From positions 18,494,608-18,558,607 of the forward strand of contig JAVTVX010000001.1 of NCBI GenBank assembly GCA_033439265.1: 64,000 nucleotides of DNA, written 5' to 3'. The stretch comes from Dillenia suffruticosa. Taxonomy: Eukaryota > Streptophyta > Magnoliopsida > Dilleniales > Dilleniaceae. This document shows, piece by piece, positions 47,034-58,884 of the stretch. The position numbers were made by a program, and so were the translations under genes. A model generated the notes under the pieces. That model had not been told where the DNA came from. It did no database searches and saw only the letters and a list, made by a program, of their open reading frames with translations. Each line of letters opens with the position of its first letter. The first letter of the stretch is position 1.

Positions 47034-48454
47034 CGCTAATAAATCAAACCCAAGTTCCTATGTAAACTCTCCCCTTTTTACCCCCTTTCCTTTCACAATA
47101 AAGTGCTATAAGCAATTAAGATATGCACATTCTAGTTCTTTATTCTTTTCTTCAATGCTGGTTTCTAGTCTCAAACAGCCCCTTTTTTTGAATAAACGAA
47201 TATGTGACGTGAATGGAACTTAAAGGAAAAAGAAAATGAGAAAAAGACTAAACTGTGGTGTTGGATTGACCTAGAATGCTCAAGTGTTGGATTATCTATA
47301 AAAATTGCAGTCACAGGGTATAATCACAATATGAAAACACTCAATACGACACAAGAGCCTAGAAAGATGGTGAATAATGTCCGAAAGGCTTTAGAAGTTA
47401 ATTAGAGGCCTTCTGACGTTTTTCTCTTTAGCCCACGTTAGATCATGCGCCACGAGAGAACATCCATCACCTGCCTGTGACTCAGCTGATGTTTGAAGCC
47501 TCTGGTGCATCTGTTTTTGTTCGGATCCGGTGTCGCCTTTTTGGGCCTCGTTTCTATCTTTGTGATTTTGGGTTGAGCCCATTATGGCCCGCTTGTTTTT
47601 ATTGGTTTTTTTTTTCTAAAAAAATAAACTATTAATATCCGGGGAGATCATGTTAGAGTTGATTAAATCTGATTTGAATCATTTTTTATCCATAAGAGAT
47701 AAATTTCTTCTTACACTTGTCTTTGTGATGTATAAAATTCAACTTCGCGGACCAACTATGGATTATTTTTTTTTTTTGGTTTTCACTATCAGTATCTGAG
47801 TTTTTTCCCATTAATTTAGTTCGAGCACTGTGGGGTCTATTTTAGGGGTTGGTTCTTTTTAATTTTTTTTTAATATTTTTAATACTCAAATTTAAAATTT
47901 TTAATTAAAAAATAGAATGTCTAATCAGACGAAAAAATTATGTAACCATGGATTATCGCTTGTTTTCATTATTGTCTTGGCCTAAAAAAAGGGGTAATAG
48001 AAAACTGTGGGCTCCCTGTCCTAGATCCAAATTCTAACGAGGGCATCGTTAAGAATTGTTGCTTCGACAACAAAGAGAGATTAAATAAAGTTTGACTAGG
48101 CAATCAACCCAAAACTGCAGATCCCTCAACTTTATTTAACCCTGATATGATTGTCCAAATTAGGTTTAAAGATTACCAAAAAGGAAAAATCTTTCTCGTT
48201 TTAACAAAACTATTCAAATATAATCATTTCTCGGACGGAACTAATCAAATATAGTCATTTCTCTGCAATATTTAAATTTACAAAAGATGACATTTTTAAT
48301 ATCTCGTTTAGTTTTAGTCCCTTTCTACGTGGGGTTAAGCACTTAGATGGCATTGCCATGTCACTCACTTGACACTAAATAATTTTAATTATCGCATTAA
48401 GATCAAATAATTCCACTATAACTCTAGATTTCTTGGTCTATACACTCTCTACCT
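47034..48454. other. Gene C 3' flank and spacer
   Basis: Holds the gene C poly(A) region (AATAAA near 47096), the empty CACTA site at about 47446, a GC-richer patch (47450-47590) of unknown nature and the SINE at 47767-47943. No gene seen. Confidence 0.5.
47767..47943 (-). mobile_element. SINE with target-site duplication (unit 1)
   Basis: Flanked by AACTATGGATTAT (47754-47766) and AACCATGGATTAT (47944-47956). Antisense family copy with a T-rich left end, the GTGGGGTCTATTTTAGGGG block, and a decayed head at right. Confidence 0.83.
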
Positions 48455-49310
48455 TCTTACTAGCCATCCACTGATCTGAGATCAACTGGAATTCAGATTG
48501 CAACTTCGATCTCTTTAAGCATAGCTTCTTGATTGCCAAAGCAAAAGGGTATTCTATTGCCGAAGTTTCTTGCTCAGATGCTAAGCTTTTTCACTACTCG
48601 AAAACAAACTGGGCTCTGATGAGCTAATCTTTGACAACATATCCTTGAGATCGTTCAAAAACTAAGGGTGATTGAACCAACTGTTAGGGTAACGAAAAGG
48701 GCAATGATCAGACCAACCCCTCGGCAACCCAAGTAGCTTATAAGATGGAAATTGCAAGCATTCTGTATTTGAAAAGGCCCTGTCAATCCTGCTCACAGAA
48801 CCCCCTCCAAACCAAGTGTCTCACTAACGGGCGAGTGTCAAAGAAAGACTGAGCTACGAGTGTTAATATGACCCATATTTGAATCACCCTTCTTTTACAA
48901 GAACTACCCAACCTCCTAAAATTCCATGGCAACATCTTCACTAGAAAAGATTAAAAACCCAAAACAAGTTACTAATTAGAGAGAACTACAGATTTGCAGT
49001 CCAATCCTCTTCCTCCTAGCTGATTCTGCAGAACCTCCAAGTCATTGCCAAGGCCTATGTTCAAAGCATAGCCCACCTTTAATGTTTTTCCTTCTTGTTG
49101 GATATTACACCAAGCTGTTGACTCCTCAAAGTCATCTTCAGGGAGCATGATCCTACAATTTCCAACCAGTATAAGAGAACCATTCGGCTGTCACTGTCCT
49201 CTCCATCCGTGTCTCCAATGCTTCGGTGATCAGTTAGGATCTTCGCCTTTCTACGCCTAAAAACCATGGGATAATTTTTCTTTTTGGTGCGCTCAGAAGG
49301 CAAAACATTT
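48455..49310 (-). mobile_element. L1-type LINE fragment: endonuclease region (unit 1)
   Basis: On the minus strand, in broken frames, it starts with a decayed ORF1-end-like stretch (49303-49000), then an endonuclease start (PWNFRRLGSSCKRRV, about 48935-48890), a gap, and the endonuclease end (DTWFGGGSVSRIDRAF and WSDHCPF, about 48830-48700). This is the APE endonuclease N-terminal part of plant L1 ORF2. The centre of the domain is deleted and no RT follows. Confidence 0.72.
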
Positions 49311-50249
49311 TCCCTAGGAAAGAACAGATTCTACCCGAATTTAGCCATTAATTAGCAGAATCACGAGATACACACTACTATCTTTTTGAAAGTTTATCAC
49401 TCAAACCAACCGAGATTAACTTGAAGAATCATAGAAGTGGGTTATAGATCTAACATAGAGTTAGAAGCCACACCGGCTTGTTTTGCTTAAAAATGTTGTT
49501 CAATATTAATACAACGATAGAAAATTTTAGTATTATGAAAAAACAAAGAGTTCGATTTAAATAAAATTTTATTATTTTATTTAATATACGTTTGATATTT
49601 TTTATTGTAGAATCTTATTTTGTTTTTGTTACATCCAGGGGAAAAATGCTAGTTCCGTCATTGCTCACACTGCTATTTTAAAAGGAAAAAAAAAAGACGA
49701 CTTACAAATAATATAGGAGTGATTTTTTATACATTGTGCTACAACAAGGTGGTCAAGCATACTGAACCACTTAGAAGTACAATAAAGTCATTTTCTATAC
49801 ATTCTAAACTGCAAGCAAATATGTCCGTTTGGGGACCCATCTTCTTTACTACCTGTTTTTTGCATCCCAAGCAATAACCTTAAATAACTCTTAGGGTATC
49901 CTGCCAAGTCTGGTAGCAGAAGGTAGAGTCCCTTATGATTGCGTTTGGGTCTCAGTGTGCAACAATAGGTGCCCCCTGTACCACGCTATGGCCAATTTGT
50001 CATCTTGACCGGACCAGGGAACAATGAGCCCAGCCTGCAGTTTTTGTAGGCTTGGTGGCTTTGGGCGTGGACTTAACTGAGTGCAGCTCAGGTGGGCTAT
50101 ACTATAGGATATTCTTGTTTGGGCATGCGTCTATTCAGTAAATTTTTAATAAAATTATTTAAAATTTCATTATTATGTAATTTTTATGTTAATCTCCAAT
50201 AAATCTCAATTAAGACTCGTTTAAACTTTCCAAAAAGGCCTAAGTGATG
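49311..50249. other. Spacer before gene D
   Basis: AT-rich, with a GC-richer stretch at about 49840-50110 that shows no recognised product. No gene seen. The same DNA is at 60429-61367. Confidence 0.45.
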
Positions 50250-50471
50250 GATACAATAAATCCAGATTTTCTCTCCAAGTTCTGCAGGTTGAAGAGAAAA
50301 TAGGGCTTGATTGAAAACATTGAAAAATGAACAAAAATTAAAAGTTCTTCACCTTTTTTATAGAATCTAACCAAATCTTACTAAATCTCAATTACCAGAA
50401 AACCACAAAGCAAAGGCACCAAACACTTGTCCGCAATTGAAATTCTTGGCTTTTGCAAATCATCTCAATTC

Positions 50472-50481
50472 TCTATATAAA
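50472..50481 (+). promoter_or_regulatory. TATA box of gene D
   Basis: TCTATATAAATCC about 55 nt before the ATG (unit 2: 61590-61599). The upstream 200 bp define the second promoter class of the array, different from that of A and C. Confidence 0.65.
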
Positions 50482-50533
50482 TCCATACCACATGGAAGAG
50501 CAAAATTCAAAACATAATCTACTTTGTGCAGAG

Positions 50534-50973
50534 ATGTCGAAGTTCTCTACTTCTTCCAATTTCACTCTTGTGTTATTCATCTTAGGTTTGTTCTTTGAAC
50601 AACATATTTTTTGTCGCATGTTTACGTTGATCTAATGTGTGATATAAACACTTAAGGACTAATATTAATGTTTTTTTTCTTTGTAGCTACTCTCATTTTG
50701 GTGCAAAATGCGGATGCTAAATGCAGCTATTTATCCACCATAACAGGAGGGTGCCCTGATAAGAGCAAGTGTTTAGACGCATGCAGGCCATGCTATGTGG
50801 GGATAGGACGTGTTACCGCATATTGCTATCAAAATACAGGGATCTATCCTGCTTGGGAATGTCGTTGTGACTTCTCAATGGGCGCACCTTGTCCTCCCCC
50901 TCCGGGTGCATTTCCCTGTCCAAAACCTTCTGCTGTTGTGGGTTACTCGAATCAAACCCAAGATCCTGTGTAA
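50534..50973 (+). CDS. Secreted cysteine-rich (defensin-like) peptide, gene D
   Basis: Exon 1 50534-50585, exon 2 50687-50973, a 101-bp GT-AG intron in phase 1; 339 nt, 112 aa. The signal peptide is MSKFSTSSNFTLVLFIL to LVQNADA. Mature ten-cysteine pattern as in gene C, with RPCYVGIG, YPAWECRC, GAPCPPPPG, and a longer tail ending NQTQDPV; NQT is a possible N-glycosylation site. It has a compact intron and its own promoter type. AATAAA occurs about 45 nt after the stop. Function not known. Confidence 0.83.
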
Positions 50974-51955
50974 ACTCCCCCTTTTATCCCCCCACCCCAC
51001 CCTTTTCCTTTCTCAATAAAGAGCAATAGTCAATGAAGATATGGCTTCCAGTTTTCTATTCTCTTCTTACGGCAAGCTTCATTTTTTTTTTAATTTCGAA
51101 CGAATAAATGTATTAAAATGTTTTTTTTTTTTAAAAAAAGTAAAAGAAGAAACACTCGATATGCACAACACAAGTCTCTCTCTAACCTCCCTTTTCTCTC
51201 TCTAGGAAGATAGTGATGTGTCAAGGTAGTGTCTATCTTTGCATCAAAACTATTATTTCTCATGCCTAACTAATCAAAATAATTAATTATTTTCTTAATC
51301 ATTAGGAGATAAATCACTATTTTTCTGAGATACTACAAAAATTTTTTCTCTCAATTCCAAATACCCCGATAAAATAAATACATAATAAGCACCAAAAACT
51401 TTTATAATTGAAATCTTCAATATTTATCACTTATGCATCACCAACAAACTATTTTAAACCCCTAAATCTTTAATAGTAGTATTAAGGTATAACAACAACA
51501 ATCAACTGAGTTTTAATTTTAAATTTTATAGTCGCCTATCTAAGAAACTAATATATGAGTGTGGAGAAAAAAAATAATATAAAATTAAATTTTAAAAACA
51601 ATAATAAAGAAGATAAAACTAAAAAATAAAAATAATGAAAAAGAAGTAAAAAATAATAGTATTAAGGTATTTAAATTATATTAAAAGTGATACTTTTGGT
51701 ATCGCAACTTAGTTTGAGTACCGTCAAAATTTGGTAGAGTCGAGCGTTTAGATCTCATTGTCATAATTTTAAAAAATAAATTGCTATACAATTATAAACA
51801 ATTTTAAAATTTCTATAATTTTTTAGAAAAAATCATTAACCATAATTAACCAATCTTCACTTAATCACAAAAAGTAACGAAATAAAAGGGGATATGGTGG
51901 TGCAATTGTGCTAGGGTTCCTCAAATAAGAGAGAGTACCGAGGTATGGGTGAACT

Positions 51956-51996
<41 letters not shown>

Positions 51997-52139
51997 GGAT
52001 CATGAAAATACACATGTCGCAAAATACATATACCCATGAAGGATTGAATACTAAATCACGGAGAAAACATTTAAATAAAAGTTTTTTTTCATTTAAATAT
52101 TTTTACAACAACGGTAAACTCTAGCATGAGAGGGATTGT
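50974..52139. other. Spacer after gene D
   Basis: AT-rich, with a (TA)n tract at about 51958-51990 and several A/T runs. No gene or clear transposon end seen. Repeated at 62092-63257. Confidence 0.5.
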
Positions 52140-52881
52140 ACAAAAAATTGAACAATCAACAAAAAAAAAAAAAAAAAAAAAAACTAAGTTTTCACCTTTT
52201 TATTAAATTCAACTAAATCTCAGTAAATCTCAATCACCAAACTCCAAGTAAATGCACCAAACCATATTTGTCTATTATTTGTCTTTTCTAATCATAACAT
52301 CTTTTGATAAAATAAATTCACACCCGTTTCAGCATTTGTGAGAATAAAAAAAATATGTAATCAAGAAAATCAATATAAAATTATAAAATAATAATAATAA
52401 TAAAATTTACATGATTTGACCAACATGTCTACATTCACGATGGGAAAAGAAATATTTGATCTCATTATATAGGAGGAGGAGAGGTACAAAATATATAGAT
52501 ATAACATTGAGAACATTCCCTAGCACCTCAAGGAATTCATGAGGAACCCACCAAACCCTACAATGGAAACCTAAAAGGGGAACTCCCAAAATTCAATAAA
52601 GAATCCCACCAAATGGAATCTTCCAAAGAGAAGCAACTAAACTTCGGGGGTATATCATCTTTGGGTAGCCATTGAATTATAATTCAATTAATATCGTTCG
52701 TTTTTTTCATTAAGATTTTGAGTATCAAGCTTTCTCTATGTATCAAAAAAAAAAAAAAATCATCTTCCAATGTAGTAGTCCAAGAGCAGAAACAAAATAG
52801 ACCTGATGAACATTATTAAAATTGTTAGAATTGAATCACCAAATTGATAAGAAAAATTCAAAATATCATCTACTTTGTTTA
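52140..52881 (+). pseudogene. Orphan D-type promoter remnant
   Basis: 52180-52300 repeats the D-type upstream order (TTTTCACCTTTTTATTAAAT, CAACTAAATCTCAGTAAATC, TCAATCACCAAACTCCAAG, AATGCACCAAACC). 52850-52881 repeats the stretch just before the D start (AAATTCAAAATATCATCTAC). About 500 bp of unrelated AT-rich DNA separate the two parts and no signal-peptide exon follows. Unit 2 repeats this at 63258-64000. Confidence 0.55.
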
Positions 52882-53149
52882 ATTTAAATTTCCTATTTCT
52901 TTTCCTCTATTAATTCAAATTATGGTAATTTGAGTTACTTACATAAAAGATTTGTCAATGCAATCCAAATTGTTCAAAGAATAATTCATGGAGATCTTTT
53001 TTCTACATAATTGATATTAAAAATTAAAAATTCTGATTTAGTTGTGACTAGCTTTATTTTTTCAAAAGGAATGATGTCAACGGCAAATCTAATAATAAAA
53101 CTCAAACCCTGACAATCTCTATTGTCCAATTCTACACTAAATCTCACTC

Positions 53150-53465
53150 ACCACCACCAAATCCTACACATTGAAGAGAAAATAGGCTTTGAACAATGAA
53201 CAAAAAGCATAAAGTCTTCACTTTTTTTTTTTTTTGGAAATTCAACAAAATCTTACTAAATCTCAGCTACCAAACAAGAAGTTGTTCATTGTTTGAATTT
53301 TTCCATATTTTTTAATTATTTGATCTCTCTATAAATCAGAGTTATTATTAAAACTCGAAACTGCTTTCTTAAACTTCTGGATGCACCCATGGCTTAATTA
53401 TATCTAACCATACCAAATTCATACCACAAGATCAAAATTGAGAGCATCCCCTACTTTGGGTGGAG
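53150..53465 (+). promoter_or_regulatory. Promoter and leader of gene E
   Basis: D-type blocks (TCCTACACATTGAAGAGAA, AAATCTTACTAAATCTCAGC, ACCACAAGATCAAAATTGAG, CTACTTTGGGTGGAG) plus a TATAAA at 53330-53335. Compared with D, about 70 bp are added between the TATA box and the ATG. Confidence 0.6.
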
Positions 53466-53861
53466 ATGTCCAAGTTCTTTGCCTGTTCTTCCAACTTCAC
53501 TCTTCTGCTATACTCCTTAGGTTTGCTCTTTAATTTGAACAACAACCTTTAATGGTATCCTTATGTTCTCCATGACGCATATGCTAAAATGCGTTTTCCT
53601 GCCAGCTAGTTTGTTATATGATTTCTTCTTTATAAAATTGGTTGATTTCTTCAAAATATTTAGTTTTAAAATTAAAAATTTTATTTTTAATCTTAAGAGT
53701 GCTTTTGAAAATGCATAAGGCAAAAGTTATTTTTCGTGGTAATTTAGGTAACAAAAAAAGAATTAAACCTAAGAAATTAGCACTAAAACAAATTTAGTGC
53801 TCAATTTTCAGTTTATCAGAAAGACCTCAAGGAAATATTCTAAGACCTTGAACCAAAAACA

Positions 53862-53910
<49 letters not shown>

Positions 53911-53943
53911 GTATGTATGTATATGTATGTATGTATGTATATA

Positions 53944-53979
<36 letters not shown>

Positions 53980-54549
53980 TGTATGTATGTGTATGTGTAT
54001 GTGTACCCATCAATGGACCGTCAGTCTAGTGGGTAAGGGTATTAAGTCTCTTAAACAATTCTCACATTTGATACTTGAAAATAGAAAAATCAAGTTGGAA
54101 GAGCTCTCTCTAAATTTGGTTTGATAATACTCGGATTAGTTGGAATATGAATTCGGGTACCGATTGTTTATATCACACACATATATATATACATGAGCGC
54201 GCGCACACACACACACCCATGTATATATGGTTGATATTAATTGATTGAATTGTTTTGGCAATGTGCAGCAACTCTAATTTTGGTGCAAAATGTGAATGCT
54301 GGTTGCAGCTATTTATCAACCTCAAGCGGAGGATGCCCAGATCTGAACGTGTGCTTGGAGACATGCAGACCTTGCTACTTAGGAATAGGGCAAATTAGGG
54401 CATATTGCTACAAGAATCCTGCATTGCCTTTTTATGAATGTAGGTGTGTATTCACAAAGGGTGCACCTTGTCCTCCCCCACCCGGTTCACCTAAATGTCC
54501 TAAACCTCCTGCGGTTTTGGCTCAGAACCAAATTCAAAGCCCTCAATGA
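53466..54549 (+). CDS. Secreted cysteine-rich (defensin-like) peptide, gene E
   Basis: Exon 1 53466-53520, exon 2 54269-54549, GT-AG, phase 1; 336 nt, 111 aa. The signal peptide is MSKFFACSSNFTLLLYSL to LVQNVNA. Core cysteines are conserved (GGCP, VC-x3-C-RPC, YLGIG, AYC, ECRC, GAPCPPPPG, KCPKPP), with a Gln-rich end. The region between the sixth and seventh cysteines differs from C and D (KNPALPFYE), consistent with divergence of an exposed loop. The 748-bp intron holds an ATGT/TA microsatellite and a SINE. Part of duplication unit 1; its unit 2 copy would be beyond the window. Confidence 0.82.
53862..54004. repeat. (TA)n / (ATGT)n compound microsatellite
   Basis: A TA tract passes into tandem ATGT units and then GTATGT variants, within the intron of gene E. 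Confidence 0.92.
54020..54172 (+). mobile_element. SINE copy in the intron of cysteine-rich gene E
   Basis: The head resembles a degenerate box A (GTCTAGTGGGTAAGGGT). The body reads CTCGGATTAGTTGGAATATG and GGGTACCGATTGTTTATATC. It follows an ATGT microsatellite. Confidence 0.7.
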
Positions 54550-55319
54550 AACACCCCCCCCAAAAAAAAAGGAAACTTTATTTCCTTTTCCCTTTACATC
54601 TACAATAAGGAAGAATGTCAAATGAATTTTAGTTTTTTTTCTTCTTCGATGCAGTGTTTTTATTACACCTCTTCGAATGAATAAATGAATAAATAAATTG
54701 GCAAACTTTGTCCTAATAATAAGGGTAGTGAAGCCTTTAATAAAGATAGAAAATGCAGCTTAGGCTTTGGGGATTGTGACTTCTGCCAACTTATGATGCA
54801 GGGCGTGGGAAATGGTTGCTTTTTCACAAGAAGAGAGATGTGATTAGTTTATGACTATTAACGCCAAATTGCAAGTGAAAACTTTTTTTTAACCAAGATA
54901 TGCTTATCCTCCCTTGAACGTGCTAAGCTTAGGCGTACTCGCGCCATTACTCAACAACATGGAAGTCCCACGAAATCACCTGCCAAAGTTAACTTTGGAC
55001 TAATTGGTTTGGGAGCACTATAGTTGCTGCATGGTATAAGCTATGATTATGGTCTTATGAGAAAGAGAGAGAGAGAGAGAGAAGGAGAACGCGAAATTGA
55101 TGCAAAACACCGTTCATGTAAAACACCATCAACAATAGTTGGTCTCTTTGCGACTTATATTTATTTCTCCTTTTGTATATGTATTGTCTGTCATTTGGTT
55201 TAACAGAAACAAGGTGGTGTTTGAAGGAAATCATTTCCCTGGGTAGCAAAGGAAATTTATGCAAAACCTTTCTTTCAAGAGTGTCCCACTTCAAAACGAA
55301 CCTCTCTAAAATGTTGGTG
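54550..55319. other. Gene E 3' flank
   Basis: Ordinary AT-rich flank with a (GA)n run at about 55062-55081. No gene seen. It ends at the CACTA fragment. Confidence 0.5.
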
Positions 55320-55450
55320 CACTATAAGAAAACACGTCATCAGTGATAACGGAAAATTACTGACGGAAAAAAATCTATCGGTAATAGTGATGGATTTGCG
55401 ACAGATTAATATCAGACCGAATACCGAGAGATTAGCGATGGATTAATGAC
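55320..55450. mobile_element. Truncated CACTA end at the duplication junction
   Basis: Begins CACTATAAGAAAACACGTCA, then GATAACGGAAAATTACTGAC, TCGGTAATAGTGATGG and GATTAGCGATGGATTAATGAC, the same subterminal style as the element at 42032. It stops after about 130 bp where unit 2 begins; there is no right end. Confidence 0.8.
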
Positions 55451-56811
55451 GAAAAAAGTATGTTTGAACATAATGCACATACAACAATGGGACTAGCAAA
55501 TATGTGGACCTGCATAAGTCTTTAGTCGAATTCATTTTAAATAAATCGAATCCTTAATTATAAATGACAAGTGAAATGGAATAACTTAATCTACGTAAAT
55601 TATAAGTGAAATAACTCCATTCAAATGAAGTTGATTATAAGTTAATTCATTCAAATTAAGGAACTTATTTTCATAAATATGGAAATATAATATTATAAAT
55701 AAAATCAAATATTCTCAAACTAAATAATATATTTTCTGATATTCTCTTTTAAGCTCAATGTGTTATAATAAAAATTATTTGAATTTGAAAGATAATCTAA
55801 ATAAAGAATTTAAAATTCTAAGGGTGTTTTTATAACTCTGGCCCTAACTTTGAAATCTGGCTCTAGGCTTTGGCTCAGCCTTTGGCTATTGACTTTGGCT
55901 CTTGGCTCTGGATCCAGGTCTGGCTCAAGCTTCGCGCTATGGCTCCTCGCTCTGGGCTCTCACTCAAGATCTTGCTTTTTTGAAAGCTCATGGGGGGTGC
56001 ATGAATGACCCTTTTTGCAAAGGGGGGGGTTCTAATGCCATTTTAAAAGATAGTTTGAATATAATCTTGATATTATATTAAAAATATATGAATATGATTT
56101 TGATATTATGTTAGAGATATAGGAAGTAATATAACAATAATATGAATCATAATACTCTATTATCTGAATTAAAGTACAATTTATATAAAAAAAACTTATT
56201 TTTACAAATATAGAAATATAATATTACAAATAAGATTAAATATTTTTAAAATCAAATCAATTATTGATTTGATCTTGATATATAATATATTTCATAACAA
56301 TTTAAATTTCATATTATTGAAAATGCTAACAACAATATTGTTCCCATTTTTTATTTATCTACCGCATAATTGAAAACATGTATAATAGCTAGCTGCTCGT
56401 CTATGATGTTGAGTCGAATAGCGCCAAGTTTCCGATGGATCCGATTAAGACAAAAATAATTTTTGTACTAAAAAATTGCAATCATCTAAAATTTTCATAT
56501 TATTTATTTTTGTGTTTTTATGTCTTAATTTTTTAGTAAATACCCCAAAAATTTGGACAAAATTTTTAAAATTATGAAGAAAAGAATTTTTTAGTAAATT
56601 CCCTTCAAAAGTTTTCTATAATTATAATTTATAAATGATAAGAATTGAATTCTAATTCATTTAACATTCATTGACTCTCTGGATATTAATTCTTATATAA
56701 TAAAATAACCTTGATGAAAAAATATATATAATTAGTAAGTCCAACCTGGGCATGGCAAAATTTCTGTATATATAGAAGAGCTAAGAACCCCTCAAACTCA
56801 ACAAATCAAAC

Positions 56812-58151
56812 ATGGCCAAGTTCTTTGCTGCTTCTAGGTTCAACTTTCTCCTGCTTCTCATTTCACTCACAACAGGTTTGTTCCTTGGACTCTTATTTTG
56901 TTTTTTGTTTTTACTTTTCTAATTAAACACAATAGATTGTCATATTAGTTATACATATACGTAGTTATTGGATATTAATGGTTTATATAAAAAAAATATA
57001 TTAGTCGTACATCGATATTTTGCTCTGTGCACATGAAAGGCTTCTTCTACCTGAAAGACGAATACATTTAATGTCAAAATTTGTTCGGATAATAATTATT
57101 TTACACATGTAGGTATAATTTTTTTTTTCATGATTTTATCAAAAAATTTATGTTTACATGAAAAATTTATTCTTCATAATTAAAAATTTTATATTACTCA
57201 TTCCCGGTTTTCATGTCTGATGCATGAAAACTTCTCAACACTAATATTTCTCAATTTTCAAAATGTCTTAATAGATTAATTTAATTAATATTTATATAAA
57301 TATGTTTATATTTTTATATTTAGTGAATTATTTACTTATTTAATTATAATTTTTATTTTTATGTTATTTTTCTTATGTTTAACAATTACGTGATTGATTA
57401 TTTTAGATTTTTATTATAAAATATTACTATTCTATTATTTTCATAAAATATTTAATATTTACATATTTCCATACATTTTCATTTTATTATTCTGATAAAA
57501 TACTGTTTCTGTGTTTTATTTTGCATCTATTTTTATTTTCAATTTTCATTTCGTGTAACTTAGCTTTTCATTAGTTCCCTCAATAAATCCAAAATTTTCT
57601 CACCAAATTCTACACATTGAGCAACAAACAAAAATAGAATTTCATATCTTTTTATCATATCTAACCAAATCTCATTGAATCTCAATCGCCAAACTCGAAC
57701 TAAAGACATCAAATGCTTGTCCATTTTTTGGAATCTCTATATTTTCTATTCACGTCATCTCTACATAAACTCGTACCACATTGAAGAACAAATTTGAAAA
57801 CATCCTCTATTTTGTGTGAAAACATCCTCTATTATCATATTAGAATTTGTATATATTATTTGTAATTCGTGACTAATACTTGAATTATATTTTTCCTTTG
57901 TAGCAGCTCTCGTTTTGGTGCAAAATGTGGATGCCGAATGCAGCTACTTATCAATCATTGGAGGAGGATGCCCCGATGAGAGCAAGTGTGCAGAGACATG
58001 CTGGCCATGCGACCGGGGCATAGGAACTGTTACCGCATATTGCTATCTAAATTCAGGGATCTATCCTGCTTGGGAATGTCGCTGTGACTTCTCGGATGGT
58101 GCACCTTGTCCTCCCCCTCCGGGTCCAGTTCCCTGTCCCAAACCCAATTGA
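56812..58151 (+). CDS. Secreted cysteine-rich (defensin-like) peptide, gene C' (duplicate of C)
   Basis: Exon 1 56812-56875, exon 2 57904-58151; 103 aa. Both coding exons are identical to gene C as far as I can compare, including the signal peptide, ten cysteines and GAPCPPPPGPVPCPKPN end; the intron again holds the D-type promoter-like region. The promoter is also the same from about -990 to the ATG. C and C' would be indistinguishable to most assays based on coding sequence. Confidence 0.82.
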
Positions 58152-58884
58152 CGCTAATAAATCAAACCCAAGTTCCTATGTAAACTCTCCCCTTTTTACC
58201 CCCTTTCCTTTCACAATAAAGTGCTATAAGCAATTAAGATATGCACATTCTAGTTCTTTATTCTTTTCTTCAATGCTGGTTTCTAGTCTCAAACAGCCCC
58301 TTTTTTTGAATAAACGAATATGTGACGTGAATGGAACTTAAAGGAAAAAGAAAATGAGAAAAAGACTAAACTGTGGTGTTGGATTGACCTAGAATGCTCA
58401 AGTGTTGGATTATCTATAAAAATTGCAGTCACAGGGTATAATCACAATATGAAAACACTCAATACGACACAAGAGCCTAGAAAGATGGTGAATAATGTCC
58501 GAAAGGCTTTAGAAGTTAATTAGAGGCCTTCTGACGTTTTTCTCTTTAGCCCACGTTAGATCATGCGCCACGAGAGAACATCCATCACCTGCCTGTGACT
58601 CAGCTGATGTTTGAAGCCTCTGGTGCATCTGTTTTTGTTCGGATCCGGTGTCGCCTTTTTGGGCCTCGTTTCTATCTTTGTGATTTTGGGTTGAGCCCAT
58701 TATGGCCCGCTTGTTTTTATTGGTTTTTTTTTTCTAAAAAAATAAACTATTAATATCCGGGGAGATCATGTTAGAGTTGATTAAATCTGATTTGAATCAT
58801 TTTTTATCCATAAGAGATAAATTTCTTCTTACACTTGTCTTTGTGATGTATAAAATTCAACTTCGCGGACCAACTATGGATTAT

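Larger units (their letters stand above)
44332..55450 (+). repeat. 11.1-kb tandem duplication, unit 1
   Basis: The unit starts at GAAAAAAGTATGTTTGAAC and contains genes C, D and E, a SINE and a LINE fragment. Unit 2 starts with the same bases at 55451, an offset of 11,119 (11,118 after a 1-bp indel). The first ~350 bp differ at about ten positions plus two indels; the following ~8.2 kb show one substitution that I noticed (49954 A / 61072 C) plus homopolymer length changes. Confidence 0.93.

Noticed and set aside
46966-47223. 85-codon frame overlapping the end of gene C (also at 58084-58341)
   Set aside because: A different frame over the proline-rich tail and 3' UTR; the cysteine-rich frame explains the sequence.
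49079-49303. 74-codon minus-strand frame treated as a gene
   Set aside because: It lies in a LINE fragment and continues into LINE-like sequence in other frames.
53797-54036. Frames rich in Tyr/Ile/Met/Cys/Val
   Set aside because: They are translations of the ATGT and TA microsatellites.
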